Below the pieces are notes generated by a model, which was not told the DNA's origin, made no database searches, and worked only from the letters and a program-made list of their open reading frames with translations. DNA of 64,000 bases, from contig NZ_JBHUOQ010000001.1 in the NCBI RefSeq assembly GCF_042686195.1, positions 1,550,001 through 1,614,000 of the forward strand, written 5' to 3'. The position numbers were made by a program, and so were the translations under genes. This stretch comes from Corticicoccus populi. GTDB lineage: Bacteria > Bacillota > Bacilli > Staphylococcales > Salinicoccaceae. This document shows, piece after piece, positions 42,777 through 50,902 of the stretch. The first letter of the stretch is position 1. Every line of letters starts with the position of its first letter.

Positions 42777-43397
42777 ATGCATATTTTATTATTAGGAGCG
42801 ACCGGCAGAGTCGGCTCTCATATACTGAATTATTCTCTTAAAGACGGTCATTCAGTGACCGCTCTCGTTCGTGATTCAGGGAAAATTCAAATAGAAGATG
42901 AACGATTAAATGTAATTGAAGGAAATGTTATAAATGCACCGGATCTGCTCCAGGCAGTTCATGGTGTGGACATGGTCATCAGTGCTCTCGGGACTGATCA
43001 ATCCACTACTTTAACTGACGTTGCACCGTTAATTATAAATGCTATGAATAAAGAAGGAATCAAACGCATCATCACTGTCGGAACCGCCGGCATTCTGAAC
43101 AGCCGGACCCAGCCGGACATTCTCCGATATCAATCCGGCGAATCGAAACGAAAATTGACACGGGCGGCAGAAGAACATGAAAACTTTTACCGGAGTTTGG
43201 ACGACTCATCATTAGACTGGACGATTGTCTGTCCGACATACCTGCCTGATGAACCGCCTGTCGGTCATTACCGTACTGAGCGTGAATATCTCCCGGAAAA
43301 CGGCACTAAAATTTCAGTTCAGGATACTGCGTCTTTTGTATACAGTCTTGCAGGTTCTGATGAATATATTAAAACCCGCGTCGGTATTTCTTATTAA
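42777..43397 (+). CDS. NAD(P)H-binding atypical short-chain dehydrogenase
   Basis: 206 residues from ATG 42777 (AGGGTG eight nt upstream). The Rossmann motif LLLGATGRVGSHIL is at the N-terminus. The fold matches the NmrA-like/BVR-B group of atypical SDRs, with ISALGTDQ, IITVGTAGI and WTIVCPTYL. These reduce flavins or quinones, or sense redox state. No classical YxxxK catalytic pair is seen, which is usual here. Confidence 0.88.
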   Translation: MHILLLGATGRVGSHILNYSLKDGHSVTALVRDSGKIQIEDERLNVIEGNVINAPDLLQAVHGVDMVISALGTDQSTTLTDVAPLIINAMNKEGIKRIITVGTAGILNSRTQPDILRYQSGESKRKLTRAAEEHENFYRSLDDSSLDWTIVCPTYLPDEPPVGHYRTEREYLPENGTKISVQDTASFVYSLAGSDEYIKTRVGISY

Positions 43398-43448
43398 AAG
43401 CATTAACCCCTTCACATTCTCTGACTTTGAATATGAAGGGGCCTATGT

Positions 43449-44258
43449 TTAATCAGCTTTTTTCTGCAGTGATAATATGTCAATAATTGTATGCATCACG
43501 CCGTCTTCTTTGTTGGACCTTGTAATAAAATTCGATCCCTCTTTTAAAGCATCTACTGCGTTTCGGACCGCGAAACTGTACTTGGCCCGTGACATTAATT
43601 CAAGATCATTATAACCGTCACCAAACGCCATCGTTTCTTCAGGTGTAATATTAAGCATCTCCTGCAGAGCTTCAACAGTTGTGCCTTTATGAACACCGGC
43701 ATCCGCAATATCAATCCAGGCAGCTTCAGATGCAACAATATATGCTGAGTCAAAGAAGCGGGACAATTTCTCTTTTGTTTCAAAACAATTTAACAGCGGG
43801 TCGTGAATCGTAATTTTCACAAAGTCATCTTTAATATCCTGAAGATTCTCCACTTCAATTACATTCGCATATGAGCCCCTGACGAATTTCATCTCATCTT
43901 CCGAAACACCCTGTTTAATAACAGCCCCATTTTTAGTACAAGCGATAATCGTATAGTCCAGACTGATTTCTTCAAGTGCTTCAATAATTTCCAGACCTAA
44001 TGTATTATTGATGAGTGATTCATAGACAAACGTTCCATTATGTTTGATACGTGTCGCACTGTCCCCGAGAATATATAAATCTTTGGAATTCTCTCCGAAT
44101 AATGCCTCAACACGTTCACACTGTTTACCTGTCACCGGTGCAAATATCACATTCTGCTCTTCCATCAATTCCTTTACCTCTTTATAGAGCGGACGGTTGT
44201 AATCATTGTTTTCATTTAAAAATGTCCCGTCCATGTCTGTTAATACAAGTTTAATCAT
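43449..44258 (-). CDS. Cof-type HAD-superfamily phosphatase
   Basis: 269 residues from ATG 44258 (GAGAGG upstream). Motif I is LTDMDGTF (Asp8, Asp10), motif II PVTGK, and motif IV is GDGYNDLELM. The C2-type cap lies between. It dephosphorylates sugar phosphates or flavin phosphates. It follows the ROK regulator gene closely (12 nt), so that regulator probably controls it along with itself. Confidence 0.92.
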   Translation of the reverse strand: MIKLVLTDMDGTFLNENNDYNRPLYKEVKELMEEQNVIFAPVTGKQCERVEALFGENSKDLYILGDSATRIKHNGTFVYESLINNTLGLEIIEALEEISLDYTIIACTKNGAVIKQGVSEDEMKFVRGSYANVIEVENLQDIKDDFVKITIHDPLLNCFETKEKLSRFFDSAYIVASEAAWIDIADAGVHKGTTVEALQEMLNITPEETMAFGDGYNDLELMSRAKYSFAVRNAVDALKEGSNFITRSNKEDGVMHTIIDILSLQKKAD

Positions 44259-44269
44259 ATGTATACCTC

Positions 44270-45277
44270 TCAATTCATTTTATATATGGTGTCTTTTGTT
44301 ACCAGCCACAACAGCCCATGTGTAATGCTGTTTTGAAAATGACTGCCAAAACATATTTCGGGTGCATTCGGCTGTCTTTGAATATCTTTATCATTTTCTA
44401 TTGCTGCTTTAATCATATCTTCATCAACATTTTGAGTCGCTATTATAAATACGTCAGGGGCAATCACAACATTATAAACAGCCATTATTTTGGACAAATT
44501 ATCCGCCAGTTCCACAGCAGTATCCGGAGTCTTTCTATCCATCAGCATGGGGAGATACTTTGCCTCACCTGCAAGACCGTTCCGCCCTTCTATCAACTGG
44601 TTTTTTGAAAAAATCGTAATTCCAGGCATACTCTTTTCAGGATAGAAGAAACCGACAATACTCTGATCAAGCGGAATATCTTTCTCCAGACATATTCCCA
44701 TCGTAATAATATGTGCATCATTTTGTATTTCAATTGGGAGATGTGTCACTTCATGTAACGCTTTTTTAATATTCCATCCGTCAAAACGTCCGTACCAGCT
44801 TGAAGTGATTACTCCATTTGATATTTTACCCGGAATCGATATGCCAATTTTCCCAATTTCATATTTCTCATGTGTATATTCATCTATAATGTCCCCAATA
44901 CTTTTGATACTGATGTCATTGAAATATTTCTTCGATGATATAACTTCTGTACCTTCCATATTGACTACTTTAATTACCGCTTCCAATTCCCGCTCCGGCT
45001 GATTATCCTGCTTTTCCTGAATAGAAATCAAAAGGTAAAATACTTTATCATAATTAAAATGATATTCCATCGCAGGGCGCCCTGTCTCCTGTTTCTGATA
45101 CGCCCCCCGTATCAAATGGTTTTCTGCAACAAGTTCAGAAACGAGAGAGTTAATCGTTACCACACTGATCCCCGCCACTTCAGACATCTCAGCTTTAACT
45201 GCTTTTCTTTTATGAAACATCATTTTCATAATTTTATCCGAATTATTTCTTCTAATCTTAGAACTTTCCCTGCTCAT
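44270..45277 (-). CDS. ROK-family transcriptional regulator lacking the zinc motif
   Basis: 335 residues. The winged HTH is at about 15-70 (EMSEVAGISVVTINSLVSELVAENHL); a ROK sugar-kinase-like domain follows. The usual ROK zinc motif (GHxnCxCGxxGC) is absent: after NGLAGEAKYLP comes no cysteine cluster. No clear ATP-binding DIGGT motif either. So it is a pure regulator that may have altered ligand specificity. A large inverted repeat lies 27-51 nt before its start codon. Confidence 0.85.
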   Translation of the reverse strand: MSRESSKIRRNNSDKIMKMMFHKRKAVKAEMSEVAGISVVTINSLVSELVAENHLIRGAYQKQETGRPAMEYHFNYDKVFYLLISIQEKQDNQPERELEAVIKVVNMEGTEVISSKKYFNDISIKSIGDIIDEYTHEKYEIGKIGISIPGKISNGVITSSWYGRFDGWNIKKALHEVTHLPIEIQNDAHIITMGICLEKDIPLDQSIVGFFYPEKSMPGITIFSKNQLIEGRNGLAGEAKYLPMLMDRKTPDTAVELADNLSKIMAVYNVVIAPDVFIIATQNVDEDMIKAAIENDKDIQRQPNAPEICFGSHFQNSITHGLLWLVTKDTIYKMN

Positions 45278-45303
45278 CTGTCTGTCACCACCTTATTTAA
45301 ACT

Positions 45304-45328
45304 ACTTAATTAAAGTGCTTAATTAAGT
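45304..45328. promoter_or_regulatory. Operator-like inverted repeat before the ROK gene
   Basis: A perfect 10-bp inverted repeat, arm ACTTAATTAA (45304-45313) and its complement at 45319-45328, with a 5-nt spacer. ROK regulators such as XylR bind this kind of long palindrome. Likely autoregulatory. Confidence 0.65.
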
Positions 45329-45367
45329 GTATAACATACATAAAAGAAAGTAAAATATACTGTAACC

Positions 45368-45393
45368 CCTAAATCCCGGCCACCGGATTTAGG
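45368..45393. other. Hairpin downstream of the AraC-family gene
   Basis: CCTAAATCC pairs with GGATTTAGG around an 8-nt loop. No T tract on either strand, so it is a weak terminator candidate. Confidence 0.4.
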
Positions 45394-45415
45394 AGTGCAC
45401 CTCAGACATAAAGTT

Positions 45416-46492
45416 TTACTTCATTTTATTAATCAGATGAATGTACTGTGTATCTCCATACCCAATCTCTGGGAAAAGATTAAACAACCGGGGGACTAAT
45501 TCTTTTTCCGGCAAGTGTTGATGCTCTGAGATATATTTCATCACTTCATTATCATCATGAAGCATATCCAAATATATCTTAACTGCCTGAAACATCAGCG
45601 GAAATACATTACTTGACGATATTTCATGACGGATGAGAACCGATTGATATACTTCAGAATAGTTTCCTAAAATAATTTCAGTCTGATTCACCTTAAACGC
45701 ATCTTCCCTGAAAGTGTTTAAATATACACGTCCCGAGTACCCAGACTGTTCCAAATAAGCAAGTATTGTGAGAAGGTTCATCTGGCAGAACATATCTTCA
45801 CCGAACCAGAGAACGATATACTGGTAGGTTTTATCAAAAAGTGGTGACAGTGGATGAATCACTTTTCTCATGTAATTCTCCACAGTTTCATTGTGCCCTG
45901 ATGACCGTACATCGATAAAGTGTTCTCCAAAAATCGGTTCCACTGCTTCATTTACACTCATTGCTTCGTTAAACGGCACATAATCTGAATTTCCCATCAA
46001 CGTATTTTGTTTAAATTCCTCATACATATGCTGTCCATTTAATACATTCAGAACATCCTGATCAAAAAGTTTCTTGTTTTTATTCTGTAACTGTCGAACT
46101 TCCAACTTTCTTGAGATATTCATCTTTATCCCGCTCCCTGCATCATTAATGAAGAGTCTGACATATGACTGAACCGGCTGCTTCTGCAGCTGAAACAGCC
46201 CGGGGCTGATACCGAAAACAGATTTAAATGCCCTGCTGTATGATTCCTGTGATGAATATCCATACTCCACTGCTGTATCTAAAATTCTATCTCCGTTCTT
46301 CAAATCCACTGATGATAAATACAATCTTCTTAACAAAATATAACGACGGATACTAATGCCTGCGGCCTGATGGAATTTAAAAGAACAGTAATACGGTGAA
46401 TATCCCACATCGTATGACATGTCATTTAAAGAAATTTCTTCTGTTAACCGGTCTTCAATCCAGTCAATCATCAACTGCACCTGTTCACTCAT
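45416..46492 (-). CDS. AraC-family regulator with C-terminal DUF1835-like domain
   Basis: 358 residues from ATG 46492 (AGGAGG eight nt upstream). The DNA-binding double HTH is N-terminal (about 8-100: LTEEISLNDMSYDVGYSPYY and AVEYGYSSQESYSRAFKSVFGISP). The C-terminal half (about 200-358) includes IVLWFGEDMFCQMNLLTILAYL, like the DUF1835/DUF3658 domain in some Firmicutes regulators. Ligand and targets unknown; no target gene adjoins it in an obvious way. Confidence 0.88.
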   Translation of the reverse strand: MSEQVQLMIDWIEDRLTEEISLNDMSYDVGYSPYYCSFKFHQAAGISIRRYILLRRLYLSSVDLKNGDRILDTAVEYGYSSQESYSRAFKSVFGISPGLFQLQKQPVQSYVRLFINDAGSGIKMNISRKLEVRQLQNKNKKLFDQDVLNVLNGQHMYEEFKQNTLMGNSDYVPFNEAMSVNEAVEPIFGEHFIDVRSSGHNETVENYMRKVIHPLSPLFDKTYQYIVLWFGEDMFCQMNLLTILAYLEQSGYSGRVYLNTFREDAFKVNQTEIILGNYSEVYQSVLIRHEISSSNVFPLMFQAVKIYLDMLHDDNEVMKYISEHQHLPEKELVPRLFNLFPEIGYGDTQYIHLINKMK

Positions 46493-46577
46493 TAATGTCA
46501 CCTCCTGCGTCCATTATATAAGGCATTCATTGGAGTCTTTTGACAGTTCTTGTGCTTTCGAAAAAAATTAAAAACAG

Positions 46578-47390
46578 TCAGGACTTCTTCACTGTAATCA
46601 GATACTCTGTCCATGAATCGTCCATCGCCTTATTGAAGCTCGAATACTCTCCTGAAAGAGTATTAAATTTTAATAACGGTACGATACTGCTTGCCCGCGT
46701 GTCGCCGTCAATAAAAAAGTGACTTTCTTGATCCCAGTATACCTTTCCAAGGCAGCTGATATCATTAGCTATCTCTGTTGTTGAAATGTGTCCCGCAATA
46801 ATATCTTTATAGAATGAACCTGTCTCAGCGGGATATTTCCATATAAATTCAGAGCGTTCTGTTGCCTGTTTCCACAATGATTCATCCACTTCACAAATAC
46901 CTGCATGTACATATATCTGTCTGTCCGTCTCATAAAATAAAGGCTTCTGTTCTTTATTAAACAGCCACTTTAGAAGCTCAGGATGATGCTCTTTAATTTT
47001 CCCGGCCATATACGCACTGACCTTAGAATAAGAAGCATTCTCTATCCCTATCTCTGAAGTCATGGCATTAAATACTTCCTTGGAGAAAAAACTTTCCACC
47101 GTATTAAAATTATTCTCCTGAATCAGCCATTGAATTTCATCATTTAACCGTAACCAATCCATAAACATCTCTTCGTGGTTGCCAATCAGGACGACAACCT
47201 GTTCAGGATAGTTTTCCTCCAACTGCTTTACATAATTAAGTACCCCGAAGCTGTCTTTCCCCCGGTCGATATAATCTCCGAGAAGAATAAGTTTATTCTC
47301 TTTGTCAGAATCCAAGTCCACTAAGCTGAGCGTATCCATCATTGCATCATAATCGCCGTGAATATCACTCATCGAATAAATTACAGCCAT
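46578..47390 (-). CDS. PPP-family metallophosphatase
   Basis: 270 residues from ATG 47390. Metal-site motifs are SDIHGD (residues 8-13), GDYIDRG (38-44) and GNHEE (70-74), plus a later VHAGI and HIS. Bacterial relatives are protein Ser/Thr phosphatases or ApaH-like Ap4A hydrolases; the sequence alone does not decide. Last gene of an operon after the nucleotidyltransferase and Nudix genes, 46 nt from the latter. Confidence 0.9.
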   Translation of the reverse strand: MAVIYSMSDIHGDYDAMMDTLSLVDLDSDKENKLILLGDYIDRGKDSFGVLNYVKQLEENYPEQVVVLIGNHEEMFMDWLRLNDEIQWLIQENNFNTVESFFSKEVFNAMTSEIGIENASYSKVSAYMAGKIKEHHPELLKWLFNKEQKPLFYETDRQIYVHAGICEVDESLWKQATERSEFIWKYPAETGSFYKDIIAGHISTTEIANDISCLGKVYWDQESHFFIDGDTRASSIVPLLKFNTLSGEYSSFNKAMDDSWTEYLITVKKS

Positions 47391-47436
47391 TTGAACCACC
47401 CTTATTTAAAAGATTCCTGCCTGTGTTCAGTGTCTT

Positions 47437-47865
47437 TTATAGAAGTTTCTGCAGACCTTCCGGCACCAGCCTCAAATTGCCGTTCTCAAATTCACTGATT
47501 CGCTTCCAGTATAATTTAATTTTACTGCCGTCATCTTTCCATCCAAAGAAACTTGTACGCTCATAAAATGACTGGTCAATAAAATCTGCATCATATACAA
47601 ACACGACTTCATGACCAATCCTGCCATTATGTGTGAACACACTTTCAATGACATCCAAAAGTTTGATATTGCCTATTTCTGCCCTGATTTCTTCATAAAT
47701 CTCACGCTTTAAAGTGTCAAGACTTCTTTCCCCGTATTCAATTCCGCCACCGATAGGACGGTAGAAATAATCCTCTTTCACATCGTCATAATCTTCAAAC
47801 ACAAGTATTGAATCATTCTTTCTGAATACACATATTGAGATATTCCGTATTGTTTTATCAGCCAT
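47437..47865 (-). CDS. Nudix hydrolase with altered Nudix box
   Basis: 142 residues. The box at about 40-62 follows GX5EX7REUXEEXGU except that the final glycine is arginine (REIYEEIRA). The catalytic Glu58/Glu59 are intact. It hydrolyses nucleoside-diphosphate-X compounds; substrate unknown. Twenty-one nt downstream of the nucleotidyltransferase gene. Confidence 0.88.
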   Translation of the reverse strand: MADKTIRNISICVFRKNDSILVFEDYDDVKEDYFYRPIGGGIEYGERSLDTLKREIYEEIRAEIGNIKLLDVIESVFTHNGRIGHEVVFVYDADFIDQSFYERTSFFGWKDDGSKIKLYWKRISEFENGNLRLVPEGLQKLL

Positions 47866-47886
47866 GGGGACTCCTTATCATTAATT

Positions 47887-48588
47887 TTATCTTTTCCTCA
47901 GTTCAATAATAATCCAGTGACTGATTTTAATGAAGGCTCTGGTACGTTTCTGCAGTTCCTCAGTAAATAAGTCGCTGAGCAATTCATCCATCTCTTCCTT
48001 AAGAGTGTCTAATTTTTTAATATATGTCCAAACTGCACCTGATGGAGGCATTGGCTGATTATTTACTGCCCAAATCCCCTCCAACATAGTCCAGGTTGAT
48101 GTACTGATTATATATGATACTTTGAATTCATCCTCCATTTTTTCTGCTGCTTTGATTTTATTAAGCGAACTGTACAACCAATGGATTATACCCTGAACTT
48201 CCTTTTTCGATACGCAGTAACTGTCCAGTTTTGGTCGGGCATTCATTTTTAACTGTGCCAATTGGCCTCCCCGATCAATTAATATTACTCCATCTAAAAA
48301 TGAATAAATTTCCATTGGGTTCTTTTCCATGTTCCTTTGTGCCTCTTTAAAACTGAAATACTTATATTCAACTAAAATATTTTCTCTTATCTCAGCTTGA
48401 AAATTTTTATCTATTCCATCCTCTATTAAAATGTATAAGTCCAAATCAGAATCAGGGTAAGCCTCCCCACGTGCAACTGACCCGACAACCATTATTCCGA
48501 GTATTTTACCATTATTAGAGAATTCTGCTAAAACTGACTGCACTAAATTTAAGTGCACTTCATGTTTTATAAAAGATAACTTACTCAA
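47887..48588 (-). CDS. Nucleotidyltransferase-fold protein (minimal NTase plus helical domain)
   Basis: 233 residues. The motif GSVARGEAYPDSDLDLY (Gly37 to about 52) is the GS-x10-DxD polymerase-beta-like NTase signature; the third acidic residue is expected near Glu74 (ILVEYKYFS). The helical C-terminal half resembles antibiotic nucleotidyltransferases. It may adenylylate a small molecule or a protein. First gene of a three-gene operon with Nudix and PPP enzymes. Confidence 0.85.
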   Translation of the reverse strand: MSKLSFIKHEVHLNLVQSVLAEFSNNGKILGIMVVGSVARGEAYPDSDLDLYILIEDGIDKNFQAEIRENILVEYKYFSFKEAQRNMEKNPMEIYSFLDGVILIDRGGQLAQLKMNARPKLDSYCVSKKEVQGIIHWLYSSLNKIKAAEKMEDEFKVSYIISTSTWTMLEGIWAVNNQPMPPSGAVWTYIKKLDTLKEEMDELLSDLFTEELQKRTRAFIKISHWIIIELRKR

Positions 48589-48693
48589 AGCACCCTCCCC
48601 TTAACTACATGACTAGTGTATCCCTCTTACATTATGTTCTAAATTTTAAAACATGAAACAGCTTCTGCATTCTGCAAAACCATTTATGGAAAG

Positions 48694-49706
48694 TCACTGG
48701 TTAATATTTTCCATGACCATATTTCCGAATGTTTTTATATCTTCAAGATAATCAAAATCATTGTCATATAAACTATTAAGCATCCTAACCGCAACTACAT
48801 TGTATTTAGGAATCACCAGACATACACACCCTGAGGCTCCAAGAATTTGAAATGAACCTTCAGGAAGATTATCTCCCAGTTCATTATATTCCCAGGTAAT
48901 ATTTTCAGAACTGCCATTAATCCACCAAAAGAAGCCAAACTTTGGATGATACGAAGGAACGGTTTGTGGACTTTGTGGCGTCACTACTAAATCAAAAATC
49001 TTTTCGGGGAGAATTTGTTTACCTCCAATCCGCCCTTTATTCAAGTGGAGATGTCCCCAGAAAACTAAATCTCTTGTACTTACATATAAGTTTCTATCAT
49101 CCCCTCTATTTGATTCAATTCTTAAAGATGGGGGTTCACCAGGGCCATATATATCACAGACCAAATTTTCTTTACCGACTGTTACCCACTCTGTTTTTGA
49201 CCACCCCAGTTGCTCAATAATTTTTTCATTAATAATTTCTGATACAGTAAGTCCAGTCTGATGATAGATTATCTCGGCAACTAAATCCGGACGTTTCTTA
49301 TTGTCATTCATTCCTGGTTCAGCTACTCTTTCAACAGAATCTTCTTGAAATAGTAAGCCTGTAGAACGTGTCAATAAATGCTTTATGGTCGTATCACCAA
49401 GGATATTTTCATTATACCTTTTCAGTAAACACTTTAATTTTTCGTCTAATTTAAAGTAACCATCATAAATCGCTATTGCTGCTGCCAGCCCAATATATGT
49501 GACTCTTACGGAATACACATTGAATTGTGATTCAGTATCAATTAAACGTGCACCTTCTTCAAGATGATGATATCTGTTGTAACATTCATGTATAACTTTA
49601 TCATTCTGCATAATTAATACAGCAGACCCTGAACTGCTGTTTGATTCATCACTGTTTTAATATAATCAGATACAGGCTCAAGTTTTGGTATTTTGGAAAC
49701 ATTCAT
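48694..49706 (-). pseudogene. Frameshifted serine hydrolase (beta-lactamase fold), probably decayed
   Basis: The long frame begins at 49611, but homologous coding sequence starts upstream at ATG 49706 (AGGA 7 nt before) and reads NVSKIPKLEPVSDYIKTV to ...AVQG. It then stops at TAA. Removing one base of the reading shift at about 49627 (CAGGG/TCTGC) would continue as SAVLIMQNDKVIHE, so one nucleotide is missing. The remaining frame has further losses: the expected SxxK is SVRV (no lysine) and the YxN region after the EPG motif reads MNDNKKRPD with no tyrosine. A dead serine hydrolase of the beta-lactamase/D-peptidase fold is the best description; a sequencing error could explain the shift but not the missing residues. 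Confidence 0.7.
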
Positions 49707-49770
49707 TCTCATGTCCTACAATCCCCTATCTGTAAAATAACTATTTGCCAGATACCGGCATGAGTATGTT

Positions 49771-50307
49771 CTACTCCATAAATGCACTTGAATATTCAAC
49801 CACTCCGGATACATTATCCAGTGCACCATCTTTCAGTTCAAGGGCCATAAATGCCTCATCTGGGACTTCGAAAGGCGCTTCGATGTTCCATGATGATGCT
49901 TTTTTAAAGCCGAACTTCGGATAATATTCCGGGTGTCCAAGTACAACAATTGACTGGAATCCGGATTTTTCTGCCTGCGCAATGACATTTTCAATTAACG
50001 CTCTGCCGATACCTTTACCCTGATAATCCGGCAGCACGGATACCGGTGCAAGCGCAAGTGATTCTACTTTCTCACTGCCACTTCCAATAAAAATCTTCGA
50101 CAAGAGTATATGCCCAAGTATTTGATGGTTTTCTTCATTCCATGCGACTAACGAAAGTTCGGGAATGAATGCATCAGATTCTCTGATTTTTGAAACCAGA
50201 TGATGTTCACTCTGATCACTTTCCTCCAAAGATTCAAATGCTTTCTCCACCACTTCTTCTGTTTCTTTATAATCTTTTCTCTGTTCCTGTCTGATAGAGT
50301 AATTCAT
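49771..50307 (-). CDS. GNAT N-acetyltransferase, YhbS-like
   Basis: 178 residues. Motifs: IRQEQRKDYKETEEVVEKAF, LALAPVSVLPDYQGKGIGRALIENVI (acetyl-CoA loop) and VVLGHPEYYPKFGFKKAS, together typical of the YhbS-like branch. Start at ATG 50307 behind AAGGAA. Substrate unknown. Single gene. Confidence 0.9.
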   Translation of the reverse strand: MNYSIRQEQRKDYKETEEVVEKAFESLEESDQSEHHLVSKIRESDAFIPELSLVAWNEENHQILGHILLSKIFIGSGSEKVESLALAPVSVLPDYQGKGIGRALIENVIAQAEKSGFQSIVVLGHPEYYPKFGFKKASSWNIEAPFEVPDEAFMALELKDGALDNVSGVVEYSSAFME

Positions 50308-50383
50308 ATTTCTGTTCCTTTCTATATTAAAAATATATTTATATTATTTCTTCAATCATCATAAAATATCTGTCATCTAAATA

Positions 50384-50557
50384 CTAGCCGAACAAATTTT
50401 TAATGGCTTCCATTCTAATATTTTCCTGACAGTCTTCACAAATGAACTTCCCTTTTCTATTATTTTTAAACTGTTTATAATTCATTGTCCCCGGCGTAAC
50501 AGTAAAGCTGCTTCTGCAGCATACACAAACGACTTTATAATAATCCATTTTTTTCAT
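50384..50557 (-). CDS. Small zinc-ribbon protein
   Basis: 57 residues. Cysteines fall as Cys11, Cys13 and Cys14 at one end and CEDC-type Cys40/Cys43 (FICEDCQENI) at the other, giving two CxxC knuckles of a treble-clef or zinc ribbon, as in small DUF2197/YlaI-like proteins. The ribosome site (AAGCGGATG) is weak, and ATG 50548 is an alternative. Lies alone in a 600-bp gap on the same strand as its neighbours. Confidence 0.65.
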   Translation of the reverse strand: MKKMDYYKVVCVCCRSSFTVTPGTMNYKQFKNNRKGKFICEDCQENIRMEAIKNLFG

Positions 50558-50902
50558 CCGCTTTTCAACTCATTTTCTGAATAATATTTGAACCCTGTAT
50601 ATTCTTATCTGGCAAAGTCATTCTTTTGATTTTCACTGTGCCATCAATATGATTAGCAGTTAACCGACAATCATTAATCATCTTCTATGCAACTGATTTT
50701 TTAGATCATCATATCATACAGTATAAAGTTTCATTTCATCATTAAAAAATGATACGACTGCAGAACCCGCAGCCATACCATTCTTTTTACATATCAACAA
50801 TTATATCTCATCATTCGCAGTGATTATCTAATGCATTCATACGCTGCCTCACAACTGAATCAGTAATCCCGTGACGTACCGTTCTAAAGAGTCTTTTAAC
50901 CC
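50558..50902 (-). other. Gap with a short GNAT-like coding remnant
   Basis: About 345 bp with no intact gene. The minus-strand frame at 50714-50800 encodes LLICKKNGMAAGSAVVSFFN and so on, looking like the paired beta strands of a GNAT enzyme, ending in a stop where the acetyl-CoA loop should begin. A separate 38-codon open frame at about 50569-50685 cannot be identified. Best read as a decayed acetyltransferase; low confidence. Confidence 0.35.
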
